Source of the DNA: Alphaproteobacteria bacterium
Lineage (GTDB): Bacteria > Pseudomonadota > Alphaproteobacteria > Rhodospirillales > Casp-alpha2
Direction: 5' to 3'
DNA: 64,000 nt
Assembly: GCA_024279135.1 (NCBI GenBank)
Contig: JAJRRU010000039.1
Location: forward strand, 62,001 to 126,000
A model generated the notes under the pieces. It did not search any database and had not been told where the DNA came from. It saw nothing but the letters and a program-made list of their open reading frames with translations. Each line of letters starts with the position of its first letter. The stretch's first letter is position 1. Both the position numbers and the translations under genes were made by a program. This document shows positions 34,779 to 43,550 of this stretch, in pieces.

Positions 34779-34793
34779 GCAAGGGGTATGCCA
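34779..34793 (-). promoter_or_regulatory. sigma-54 (-24/-12) promoter
   Basis: On the minus strand TGGCATACCCCTTGC has the -24 GG and -12 GC elements at exactly the canonical 12-base distance, matching the consensus TGGCAC-N5-TTGC at all but one position. It lies about 67 bases upstream of the binding-protein start at 34712 and immediately downstream of a sigma-54-dependent regulator gene. Confidence 0.82.
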
Positions 34794-34867
34794 AACCGGG
34801 AAAACAGGCTGTAAGCTACTGTACTCAGGGGTTCTTGAGAATCCGACATAAAATCCGGCTTGAAAAA

Positions 34868-34885
34868 TGGGTCATAATTGACCCA
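34868..34885. promoter_or_regulatory. palindromic enhancer site for the sigma-54 activator (candidate)
   Basis: TGGGTCA (34868-34874) and TGACCCA (34879-34885) are perfect 7-base inverted arms around TAAT. The dyad sits about 75 to 105 bases upstream of the sigma-54 promoter on the minus strand, the usual place for an NtrC-family enhancer. Confidence 0.6.
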
Positions 34886-34920
34886 AAATGAACCCCGGTT
34901 TCGGTCAAATTAGGGACGAA

Positions 34921-36273
34921 CTATCGATAATCATCACGCCGCAAGCCATTTTTCTGCATACGGAGGTACAGGGTCTTTCGAGAAAGCCCCAGTGCGTCGG
35001 CGGTTTCTCCGATCCGGCCACCATGTTCATTCAGGGCATTGGCAATAACCGAGCGTTCAAACTGGTCGACCTGGTCGGACAGTGTTCCCTTAACCGACCC
35101 GGTAGTATTAACGGTATCAGGATCTGCGCCGCCTGCCCGTGACATGCCGAGCACAAATCGTTCGGCCGCATTGCGAAGTTCACGCACATTTCCGGGCCAG
35201 GCTCGTTGCATTAAATTACGAATACGCTCAGCCGTGATTTCTGGCTTGGGTCGCCGGTAACGTGTGGCAGCGGCGTCTGCAAACTGGTTAAACAAAAGGA
35301 GGATATCAGCCTGGCGGTCACGCAGCGTTGGCAGCTCAATACTCGCCACATGGAGGCGGTAATAGAGATCTTCGCGGAACGATCCATTATCAGAGGCTTC
35401 CAGCAAATTAATTTTTGATGCAGCAACGACGCGGATATCCACAGGTATTGACTGATTGCCCCCCAGTCTTTCAATGGTCCGTTCCTGAAGAACCCGGAGA
35501 ATTCGGACCTGAATTGCGGGTGCCATGCTCTCGATCTCATCGAGAAACAGGGTGCCGCCATTAGCATATTCAATTTTACCGATGCGCTGTTTTGTTGCCC
35601 CCGTAAAAGCACCGGGTTCATGCCCGAATAGTTCGCTTTCAATAACACTTTCGGGTAAAGCACCGCAATTCAGGGCGACAAAACGGTTCTTTCGGCGGGA
35701 ACCAAAATCGTGAAGACAGCGTGCTATCAGTTCCTTTCCGGTCCCCGTTTCTCCGACGATCAGAATATCAACCTGGGTATCGGCCAAATCCATAGTGGCG
35801 GTGCGCAGCTTGTCCATGACCGGGGTTTTACCGATAATCCGTCGCTCCATTTCACTGAGGGAGTCAATCTCCAGGCGAAGGCCACGGTTTTCAATTTCAA
35901 GCCTTCGCTTATCCAGGGCGCGACGAACCACATCAATCAGGTGATCAGGATCGGCCGGTTTTTCAATAAAGTCATATGCCCCTTTACGCATGGCGTGTAC
36001 GGCCAGGGAAATATCGGCGTGACCGGTGATTAAAATGACCGGGACCGCCGGGTCAATCTCTAGCACTTTATCCAACAGTGCGATGCCATCCATGTTCGGC
36101 ATTTTAATATCACTGACAATGATACCCGGCCAATTATGGGTCAGGTGATTGAGGGCCAATTCAGCCCGGTCCAGCGCGATTGTATTAAACCCTTCAATTT
36201 CCAGAGTTTGACAGCCTGACAGGCGGACCTCTTCTTCATCGTCAATAAACAGAATTTCCCCCATGGCGGTCAT
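34921..36273 (-). CDS. sigma-54-dependent response regulator (PgtA/DctD type)
   Basis: A 450-residue NtrC-family activator. The receiver domain has the acidic pair D11-D12 and the phospho-accepting Asp near residue 55 ([13 protein letters not shown]). The AAA+ domain follows (about 140-380) with Walker A GETGTGKE, the sigma-54-contacting GAFTGA loop, and Walker [11 protein letters not shown]. The C-terminal Fis-type helix-turn-helix is [21 protein letters not shown]. It shares one base with the kinase gene upstream (TAATG), making kinase and regulator a coupled pair. The target is probably the importer operon beginning just downstream, which has a sigma-54 promoter and a palindrome. Confidence 0.95.
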   Translation of the reverse strand: MTAMGEILFIDDEEEVRLSGCQTLEIEGFNTIALDRAELALNHLTHNWPGIIVSDIKMPNMDGIALLDKVLEIDPAVPVILITGHADISLAVHAMRKGAYDFIEKPADPDHLIDVVRRALDKRRLEIENRGLRLEIDSLSEMERRIIGKTPVMDKLRTATMDLADTQVDILIVGETGTGKELIARCLHDFGSRRKNRFVALNCGALPESVIESELFGHEPGAFTGATKQRIGKIEYANGGTLFLDEIESMAPAIQVRILRVLQERTIERLGGNQSIPVDIRVVAASKINLLEASDNGSFREDLYYRLHVASIELPTLRDRQADILLLFNQFADAAATRYRRPKPEITAERIRNLMQRAWPGNVRELRNAAERFVLGMSRAGGADPDTVNTTGSVKGTLSDQVDQFERSVIANALNEHGGRIGETADALGLSRKTLYLRMQKNGLRRDDYR

Positions 36274-38216
36274 TATAAATCACTCCCCGGAACCTTATCG
36301 AGAACAATGGTGAATGTTGTTCCTGTATCTTCTTTGCTTTTTACACGCATCGAGCCCTTGAAGTCCTTGATGATATTATATGAGATACTCAAGCCTAATC
36401 CCAACCCTTCACCAACTTGTTTCGTCGTGAAGAATGGATCAAAAACATGCTCGAGGTTATCGTCGGCAATACCGCTTCCGGTATCGGTTATGAGCATTTC
36501 TACCCGTTTGGTATTCTCAATGATCTCTATTCCAAACTCGCGCCGCGACCTTCCTGTCATGGCGTCGATAGCATTACCAAACAGATTTATCAGCACCTGT
36601 TCCAACCGGATGGCTTCGGCCTGAATAAATATATCGTGGCCAGGGAACGTCCTGGTTATGGATATATCTTCATCACGAAAGCGAATATCGAGAAGAGACA
36701 TGGCGTCCTCGCATACGGCTTTTACATCAACGGGTTCAAGATCGGAAGAAGACCGCCGTGCGAGGGTTCTCAAATGATTAATCGTCCCACCCATTCGTTC
36801 CGTCAAACGTGAAATTTTTTCCAGTGTTTGGATCGCCTCTGGTCCCTGGTTCATTTCGATCAAGCGCCGCGAGTTATGGGCATATGACCTGAGAGCCGCA
36901 AGGGGTTGATTGAGCTCGTGGGCCACACCGGCCGATAATTGGCCGAGGGCCGCCAGCTTGCCGGCCTGAACAAGTTCGGCCTGGGTGTCGGCCAGCTTAT
37001 CGCGAAATGTACGAAGGGAGACTGCCATGGCACCTATTTCATCTCTGCCTTCAACGGGTACATTTGCCTTTAAATCCCCATCCGCAATCGAGTGCATGCT
37101 GGAATTGAGCCGTATAATTCGGCCAACCATATTTCGGCCAACATACAGCCAGACAATGAGCACCGCAAACAACAGGCTGGCCCCGACGGTTGCCAGCATT
37201 AATGCCTTACCCTGGCGAATGGATTGCTGGGACTTGTTGGTTGCGGCTTTTGCGATGGACCTCGCAAGTTGGACACGGGCCGCAATCAAGCTGCCGAGAT
37301 TATGGACTTGCTCACGATTCCGTTCGAGAAGCACGCTGCCATTTTTCTGTGTTTCGAGTTCATCATGGCGAAGCCCGAACAGGCTTTTTTCTCCTTCGGA
37401 AAATGAAAGGATATCCTCAATGGCCTGGCGTAGAGAAATAATGCCGGGCATTTCCTTTATATTCTTTAAATTGTCCGTGACCCGGGTCTGCACTTCACGC
37501 AAATAAAGTTCTGTTGCACGAAGCGAGTCAAAGTCCGCCAGGTTGGCCGCCCGGCCAATTAACCCAATCAATAAATTGCCGTCGGCATTAATTCGAAGCA
37601 GGGCTTGCTGATTGTCTGAAGCCCTCTTTAATATTATTTCACTTCTGCCGATGCGAATACTGCCGGTGTTCGATGCATTCTGCTCAAGGGTGATATCGAT
37701 AATAAATTTAATATCATCGAGCATGGGCTCAACTTCATCCAGAAAGTCGGCCGATACCCAACGCAAGCGTTCCATCAGCTCTTCTTTCTGAGAACTGTAC
37801 CATAATTTACGACGGACATTCTCGTCTAGATCCCGAAGATTGGAGCTCAGGGCTGCAACCAGATCTTTCAGGCTCTCATGGGATGCAGTGTCGCGAACAT
37901 CATTGTCTAATTCTTCATTAAATTTACTCATGAGGGTCAGGTTTCTGGACAGCTCCTTCCAGATACGGTCCCGTTCGGATTCGTTCGGAGCTGCCGCAAG
38001 GGCTGGTGCCATACCGATAATAGCAGAACCCTCTTCAGCCAGTTCTGTAACCAGCGTCATGGCCGGAATGTTTGTCTCAACAACCTGATTTAAGCTATCA
38101 CCCAGCCGTGTATAGAAAACCCAGCCAATAATACTGGCAGCAACAGTCATGGCGGCGACGGCCCCGAAGGCCAGGAATAATCTGCCACGAATACCGATTC
38201 GGACCGGGACTTCCAT
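36273..38216 (-). CDS. membrane sensor histidine kinase (PgtB-like)
   Basis: A 647-residue kinase. A first membrane helix (about 11-35), a long periplasmic helical region (about 36-335), a second helix (around residue 345) and a HAMP linker (IADGDLKANVPVEGRDEIGAMA) precede the HisKA box, where H433 in GVAHELNQPLAAL is the phosphorylation site. The HATPase domain has NLFGNAIDAM, DTGSGI and GLGLGLSISYNI. The large periplasmic part suits contact with a ligand-loaded binding protein, such as the PgtC-like product encoded just before it (genes share one base). Confidence 0.94.
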   Translation of the reverse strand: MEVPVRIGIRGRLFLAFGAVAAMTVAASIIGWVFYTRLGDSLNQVVETNIPAMTLVTELAEEGSAIIGMAPALAAAPNESERDRIWKELSRNLTLMSKFNEELDNDVRDTASHESLKDLVAALSSNLRDLDENVRRKLWYSSQKEELMERLRWVSADFLDEVEPMLDDIKFIIDITLEQNASNTGSIRIGRSEIILKRASDNQQALLRINADGNLLIGLIGRAANLADFDSLRATELYLREVQTRVTDNLKNIKEMPGIISLRQAIEDILSFSEGEKSLFGLRHDELETQKNGSVLLERNREQVHNLGSLIAARVQLARSIAKAATNKSQQSIRQGKALMLATVGASLLFAVLIVWLYVGRNMVGRIIRLNSSMHSIADGDLKANVPVEGRDEIGAMAVSLRTFRDKLADTQAELVQAGKLAALGQLSAGVAHELNQPLAALRSYAHNSRRLIEMNQGPEAIQTLEKISRLTERMGGTINHLRTLARRSSSDLEPVDVKAVCEDAMSLLDIRFRDEDISITRTFPGHDIFIQAEAIRLEQVLINLFGNAIDAMTGRSRREFGIEIIENTKRVEMLITDTGSGIADDNLEHVFDPFFTTKQVGEGLGLGLSISYNIIKDFKGSMRVKSKEDTGTTFTIVLDKVPGSDL

Positions 38217-39640
38217 TAACCCTTTTCCTGGCGAAGAATTATCAGAACCTCTGTTGCAATTAAAAGCGCTTCATTGTGTCTGTCGCGGAAATATACTCGC
38301 CATTTCTTTTCCAGTTCCAGTTGACGCTCAGATAAGGGGAGCCCCGGTTTATGTCTTTTAAATTTCGCAGTGAAAGACACATCGGTGGCTTCAAATTTAC
38401 TTACCGGTACTTCGCTGACGAGTTGCCGGGATCGGTTTATTTTTTTTGCAAGTTCAGGATGATTGCCATTAATGAGTAAAGTTTCGGCCTGATGAATGAC
38501 TTGCCAGACCCTTCTCAGGCTCTGCGCCCGATAAGTTGCGAGCACATCAAACAACGAATTGACAAGGTGGTAACGCTGCCAGGACAAGCGACTGTTGAAA
38601 TTAATACCGTTTTTTATAAGCGTTTCATTAAACGGGTTGGGATAATCAGTCGGTGCTGTTCGGTAGATAGACGGGCGAATTGGCAGGCGGCTGATCTCTG
38701 GTTCGAAAAGCAGCTGTTGTCCCGCGTCGGACAAAAGGTAGTCAATAAAGGCTCTTGCCGCGATTGGATTGGTAGAGCGTTTGACGATGGCGATATTGGC
38801 AGGAACGAATACTGTGTTCTCCGGGTAGCTAAAATCAACAGGGGCCCCCAGGGCTTTGGCGGAAAGCCCGAAAAAATCTATCACCGGGCCAATCCCGAAA
38901 CGGCCAGAGCGCACGCCATCCAGGACGCCGAAGCTTCTGGCGGTGATCGTCACCAGATTACCGGCTATTTCAGATATGCTGGCCCAACCTTTCTCCCAGC
39001 CTTGATGTTGTAAAATGGTTTCAATGATCACATGTGCGGTCCCGGACCTTGATGGGGCGGTAAATCCAATATGACCCGTATAACTCGATTGTTTCAGATC
39101 GTTCCAGCTCTTTGGTACAGGCAGGTTGTTTCTGAGCAAATAGGGGATGTTCCAGATAAGCCCGTAGCCGGATATGGCAAAGCCTTTGTAAAACCCTTCG
39201 GGGTCATCAAGGGGATAGTCTCCCAGCTTCGTGCCATTTTCAGTCGCGTCAAAAGCTTTCAGTAAGGAGCCAGACTGTTTCAAGACTTCAAAGGCATCGG
39301 GAGCAGATGCCCAGAAAATGTCGGCAGCCTCTCGGGCTCTTTCTTCTACAAATGAAATGCCCGCCGATGTTTTTTTGCTTCTGATATAAATTTTTACCTC
39401 TGGGTAGAGATTTATGAACTCTTCTTTAAATCGGGAGAAGACCGCCTCTGGGAATGACGTCACGATTACCAGTGGGCCTTTCGGCGGGGCGGCGTTTGCT
39501 TCGGGAAGAATACTGAAATAAGCACAAAATACACATATCAGGAGCAATACCTGTCTGCGCAGAATAGTAAAAATATTCTTTCGCTGGCCAGAATTCCGAC
39601 AGTACAGGGGTGTGGTTCTACGTTTCATGTCCATACCCAT
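38216..39640 (-). CDS. PgtC-like periplasmic regulatory binding protein
   Basis: A 474-residue exported protein. After a signal segment (RRQVLLLICVFCAYFSILPEANA) the mature protein resembles the transport binding protein at 33378-34712: LVIVTSFPEAVFSRFKEEFI, RSKKTSAGISFVEE, FWASAPDAFEVLK, GFTAPSRSGTAHV. It is the first gene of a kinase-regulator operon rather than of a transporter, exactly the place of PgtC in the Salmonella phosphoglycerate regulatory system. I infer that it binds the ligand and reports to the PgtB-like kinase. Three in-frame ATGs (39640, 39634, 39628) are possible starts. A second transport binding protein is an alternative role. Confidence 0.88.
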   Translation of the reverse strand: MGMDMKRRTTPLYCRNSGQRKNIFTILRRQVLLLICVFCAYFSILPEANAAPPKGPLVIVTSFPEAVFSRFKEEFINLYPEVKIYIRSKKTSAGISFVEERAREAADIFWASAPDAFEVLKQSGSLLKAFDATENGTKLGDYPLDDPEGFYKGFAISGYGLIWNIPYLLRNNLPVPKSWNDLKQSSYTGHIGFTAPSRSGTAHVIIETILQHQGWEKGWASISEIAGNLVTITARSFGVLDGVRSGRFGIGPVIDFFGLSAKALGAPVDFSYPENTVFVPANIAIVKRSTNPIAARAFIDYLLSDAGQQLLFEPEISRLPIRPSIYRTAPTDYPNPFNETLIKNGINFNSRLSWQRYHLVNSLFDVLATYRAQSLRRVWQVIHQAETLLINGNHPELAKKINRSRQLVSEVPVSKFEATDVSFTAKFKRHKPGLPLSERQLELEKKWRVYFRDRHNEALLIATEVLIILRQEKG

Positions 39641-39905
39641 ACCCTACACGTAATGTGGGATCAAACTAGGGAATTCACATACAGTTTCTATCATTCTAGA
39701 TTAAATGAAGACTTTAAAACATGTGCCTTGGCATAGGGATAAGTTGATTGATTAGAACCCACCTCTACAACAGAAACATGTTTGGTCCATCCGAACGACC
39801 CTTAAACTTGGTGGGCGCATCCATGCTTTAGCCCTCTTCAATCTTGCAATTGCGGAGCAGGTTGACGTTTAAAATGCAGCTGCAGATCAACATGTTCTGC
39901 CCCAC

Positions 39906-40806
39906 TTGCGTCATCTTGTTTTGCTCTGCTTTCTGGTTATGAATGTCTGCTCAACCGCCTCATTGCAGACATTTTTCGAGGTTGTAGTTCATAGTCTCAG
40001 ATTAGCCATTTCCAGACTATCGCCATACGAAGTGATACAGAAGGTGAAACCAGTTCCCTTGAGGAAAGCCGATGGTCAGATCATCGATTACTGGAAACTG
40101 TGGTCAAAGAAGACCGGCATCGCCATCCAGTTCGTACCGGCGACCTGAAATCAAACTCTAAAAAACGTCCGCGACGGTAAAGGCCGACGCTACTCAAGGT
40201 AACTTGGCCATTCTGAGCTACCTTATTCAGAAAAATTATTTGGCAAATCTTAAAGTCGCGGCTCCGTCGGCTACTCAAGGCAGCAAACTTGCCGTGGGTG
40301 TGCGCAAGGATTGGCCGGAATTCGTCACTATACTTGAAAAGGCCCTGAAATCCATTGCCGAGGAGGAACGCCAAAAAATTCGAAGCAAATGGGTCACTAT
40401 TGCTGCCACGGAAACACAAAGAGACAAGCTTGGTCTCAGTGTCCGTGAACAAGAATGGCTGTCCACACACGAGACAATGCGTCTTGGGATTGATACCGCC
40501 TGGTCACCTTTCGAATTCCTCGATGAAGAGGGAAAACACGGCCAGGACGGTGAGTCAGATGCCGGTATGGAACTCGGTGTTTGTTATTTTGTTCCCGATG
40601 GTAAAGCAATGAATTTTGCCAGCGCCCGATTCGACCTTTATCAATTTGCAAACGGTGAGGTCACAATCATCAAACCCACCAAAAGCGGTATAGGCTATCG
40701 CGGTATCCCCTTCGAACAGAAAGAAGCCATTTACCAGGCCCTGCTCGATTATCAAGGTGATCAAAACCGTCGTGACGATGTCTCAGTTATCGGCTTTAGG
40801 GTCTAA
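39906..40806 (+). pseudogene. broken BvgS-like binding domain / SpoIIE-phosphatase sensor gene
   Basis: A decayed gene readable in pieces. 39906-40148 encodes the start of a SBP_bac_3 sensor domain (ADGQIIDYWKLWSKKTGIAIQFVPAT) that ends at a TGA in the place of a Trp codon; the homologous NQTLKNVRDGK continues past it, then a one-base shift near 40177 leads to the frame of 40204-40806. That frame has NLAILSYLIQKNY, a second sensor repeat start (ETMRLGIDTAWSPFEFLDEEG), and abruptly the C-terminal part of a PP2C/SpoIIE phosphatase (FASARFDLYQFANGEV, ending RRDDVSVIGFRV). At least two internal deletions are implied. The original was probably a membrane sensor phosphatase of the SiaA/RsbU sort. 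Confidence 0.75.
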
Positions 40807-41151
40807 CTGTTTTTTTTACGTTGGAACTTCCGGGTTGGGTCAAAAGTGACGGTCAAAGGCTGCCTATTTTCTAGGCCGCTTAGCCCTTTATAACCGGAAG
40901 TGGTAATTGAGAATTTCTATTTTCTCCTTTGTATGACCGGTCTATGCACTATAAAGCGCATGCGCTTATACCGATAGTGCAGCTTGCTGTGGTGGTTGTG
41001 TGTCAAATTCGCAATACTACGGAGCGCATTTTCCAATTTATTTATATCCAACAGAACTTAGATATAATGCTGAATCAATTTACCCAAAATTAACCAGGAT
41101 CATGCAATTACTGTACCAACCTATAATTGATTTAAATAACGGTTGGGTTCA
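40807..41151. other. 345-base spacer with inverted repeats, no gene
   Basis: No coding frame is supported. It contains ACTTCCGG/CCGGAAGT arms at 40826-40833 and 40894-40901 and a nested dyad at 40946-40980 (listed separately). The composition is AT-rich toward the right end. Confidence 0.6.
40946..40980. repeat. nested palindrome
   Basis: Outer arms GCACTAT (40946-40952) and ATAGTGC (40974-40980) flank the perfect 14-base palindrome AAGCGCATGCGCTT (40954-40967). It could be an operator or a relict hairpin; nothing intact nearby clearly depends on it. Confidence 0.5.
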
Positions 41152-41515
41152 ATGAGGTTGCAAGAAAATAAAAAATGCCGTGGAAAGATAAAATCGGATC
41201 TGTTCAAAAAATCTCGTGCAGGTGTTCTATTACTTAGTATTGGTGCCGTTTTTATTTCGGGCTGCAGTGTGGAAACATTTCCAGTCACTCTCCATGAACG
41301 GACCTTTCAGGCTGAGCAAGATTTAAAAGCAATTTTTGAAACGCAAGAACCCGTTACCTTGAGCTTTTCGATTTCCGAAGCAATTGCACGCGCTATTAAG
41401 TACAATATCGATCATCGAATGCAGATGATGGAGATCGCAGTTGCCCAGAAAGCCAGTGATCTTTCCTACTATGATATGATGCCACGGATAGCTGCGAACG
41501 CGGGAGTTGTTTACC
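41152..41515 (+). pseudogene. TolC-family outer-membrane lipoprotein, N-terminal fragment
   Basis: From ATG 41152 the frame encodes a lipoprotein signal (GVLLLSIGAVFISGC, Cys being the lipidated residue) and then LSISEAIARAIKYNIDHRMQMMEIAVAQ, the first helices of a TolC/OEP-type efflux channel. Such proteins have about 450 residues; here only about 120 remain before the sequence switches, near 41507-41515, into the tail of an oligopeptide ABC ATPase gene in another frame. The gene is therefore cut by a deletion or recombination junction and should be non-functional. Confidence 0.75.
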
Positions 41516-41731
41516 GCGCCGCGCCATCCCTATACTGAAGCATTGATGTCGGCCGTACCCTCACCAGTTCCCGGCAGCCGCAGAGACCGAATCTCCCTTG
41601 GCGGTGAGACGCCGAGCCCCATCAATCCTCCATCGGGCTGTGTCTTCCACACCCGTTGTCGATATGTCAAAGCCGAATGTGCGCAAAATCGGCCAGCGCA
41701 AAAAAATGTATTCGCGACGATCTTTCCCTGA
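41507..41731 (+). pseudogene. oligopeptide ABC ATPase (OppF type), C-terminal fragment
   Basis: In the frame starting at 41507 the sequence reads [17 protein letters not shown], then [28 protein letters not shown], the terminal 65 or so residues of an OppF/DppF ATPase with its Cys-rich tail. Walker motifs and the whole front are missing. It joins directly to the TolC fragment. The FAD oxidoreductase gene starts 41 bases further on, so that enzyme probably once followed a complete peptide or opine importer. Confidence 0.78.
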
Positions 41732-41772
41732 CCACGACCATTGCATCTGTCTCAATATAAGGAGTGCGCCAA

Positions 41773-43098
41773 ATGAACCCGATTTTTTCGCCCTTCGACA
41801 CAACTCTGTGGCACGCCACTGCCAATCCTGCGCCCAATACGGATTGTCTTGAAGAAACGATTACCGCAGACGTCTGCGTTGTCGGTGGGGGGTATACCGG
41901 CATGACCACAGCCCTTGAACTGGTAGCCGATGGCACTTCGGTGGTCGTCTTGGAGGCACAGGAAATGGGGTTTGGCGGATCGGGTCGGAACGCCGGTCAT
42001 TGCACGCCGACGTTCACTTATCACGCACTGGACGAATTGCGCACTATGTTAGGCCAGGAACGGGCGGAACGCTTGATCGCTCTTCAGGTCAGCGGTGCGG
42101 ATATGGCCGCCAATCTGATCCGCAACTATCAAATCGACTGCGAATGGCAGCAAAATGGCTACATCCAAGGGGCGTTGACCCCTTCCAACTTACACGAACT
42201 GGAAAAAAAGGCTTCCTCCTACGCCGATGTCGGCGCGCCATCTGGCATGATTGATTCGGAGGAAGCAGAAAGACTGACCGGATCAAGTCGTTTTTATGGC
42301 GCCTGGTTGCTGAAATCCGGTGGTCATCTCAATCCCCTGTCCTACGCCAGGGGCATCGCCAAAGCCCTGATACAGAAAGGTGTCCGGGTCTTTACCGATT
42401 CCAAAGTAATCGACGTGACGCCTCATAAAGGCGCCTGGTCGGTCAATACAAAAAAAGGTGCGGTGATAGCCGACAAAGTGGTCATGTGCACTGGTGCCTA
42501 TACGGAAGACGCATGGAAGGGCCTTGACCGTACATTCAAGATACAAAAAGTCTTTTTGGCTGCCACAAACCCGATGTCCGATGCGGTGCGCGAAAAAGTT
42601 CTACCATTCAACGGCACGATGCATGACGGACGAGGGGATATTTTTGTCTATAAGTACGATCGCGCCGGACGTCTTATTGTGTCCATGTTCCCCATGGGAA
42701 GGCGAGGTCGCGATCTGGATTATACCCATCAGGTTCTACTCGACCGGCTGCGCTGGTTACATCCCCAAGTTCCGGCCGATACAACCTGGGATTATTACTG
42801 GACCGGTGAGTTGGATATGCAGCGCAAAGTCATTCCCCGACTCTATGATGTGGCACCAGGAGTAGTCGCCTGCACCGGTTTGTCGGGGCGCGGTGTTCCA
42901 ACCGGCACCATGCTCGGCGGGATCATCGCCGACTGGGTGCGAGGAGTTCCGGAAAAAGACCTGGCACTGCCCCTGGAAAAATTAAAATCCACGCCAGCCT
43001 ATATGAATTTAGCACCGACAATGGTGCTGCGGTGGTATCGGCTACGCGACAAACTGATGGCAAAATGGGAGGGAGCCGAACTGCCCCCGCATGCTTAA
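41773..43098 (+). CDS. FAD-dependent amine/amino-acid oxidoreductase (DadA/PuuB family)
   Basis: A 441-residue flavoprotein of the DAO family. It has the N-terminal FAD loop VCVVGGGYTGMTTALELVADG with Glu closing strand 2 (VVVLEAQ), the GGSGRNAGHCTP segment typical of gamma-glutamylputrescine oxidase-like enzymes, and a C-terminal CTGLSGRGVPTGTMLGG FAD-contact segment. ATG 41773 follows AAGGAG. The family oxidises the alpha-carbon of amino acids or amines to imines with reduction of FAD. It sits behind the ABC ATPase fragment, so an imported amine or peptide was its probable substrate source. No downstream aldehyde dehydrogenase is coupled. Confidence 0.93.
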   Translation: MNPIFSPFDTTLWHATANPAPNTDCLEETITADVCVVGGGYTGMTTALELVADGTSVVVLEAQEMGFGGSGRNAGHCTPTFTYHALDELRTMLGQERAERLIALQVSGADMAANLIRNYQIDCEWQQNGYIQGALTPSNLHELEKKASSYADVGAPSGMIDSEEAERLTGSSRFYGAWLLKSGGHLNPLSYARGIAKALIQKGVRVFTDSKVIDVTPHKGAWSVNTKKGAVIADKVVMCTGAYTEDAWKGLDRTFKIQKVFLAATNPMSDAVREKVLPFNGTMHDGRGDIFVYKYDRAGRLIVSMFPMGRRGRDLDYTHQVLLDRLRWLHPQVPADTTWDYYWTGELDMQRKVIPRLYDVAPGVVACTGLSGRGVPTGTMLGGIIADWVRGVPEKDLALPLEKLKSTPAYMNLAPTMVLRWYRLRDKLMAKWEGAELPPHA

Positions 43099-43550
43099 AG
43101 CGCCGGTATTAAGGAATTGGACAAGCGCCAACAGTATCCGTTTGTACGCCGATTTAGAACCCTTTGTCGCCGGAATGACTGATGTGAATTTACGGCTCGA
43201 TTGTTAAGCCAGCAGCCAGTCTCTCGGCGGGGGTGATTTAGGCAGCAGGGAAGTCAGATTTTCTAATGAGATATTTTACGCCTGATCCATCTAACACACG
43301 GATAACGACATTGTGATATTGGAGGAATTCAAAAGTATCTAATGAGAGAATGGCCAATTTATCGTCTTTATGGTGCCACACTTGTGGCGCAACAGTTGCG
43401 ATAATGCGACCATTTGCTACAATTGCATCAATTATCCAGATTATTGAAAACAAGGAAAATATTTAAAATTGTTTTGGCATAACTTTTACGATGTTCAATT
43501 ATTAGGACAAAAGTATCTAGTTTGAATGATGACCCGACAAAGAGATGTAA
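43099..43550. other. 452-base intergenic stretch without a supported gene
   Basis: The region between the oxidoreductase and acoX holds only a 71-codon minus-strand frame (43238-43453) beginning with TTG and lacking a ribosome-binding site. A small dyad GCCACACTTGTGGC occurs near 43374. The aco promoter presumably lies here, but no convincing sigma-54 or sigma-70 elements were found by eye. Confidence 0.6.

Noticed and set aside
39835-39870. Plus-strand peptide HALALFNLAIAEQVD, reminiscent of a tyrosine recombinase segment
   Set aside because: Only about eight residues resemble the family and the frame closes at once; too little to call a remnant.
43238-43453. 71-codon minus-strand frame in the aco upstream spacer
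   Set aside because: TTG start, no ribosome-binding site and no recognised motif; kept only as a note in the spacer description.
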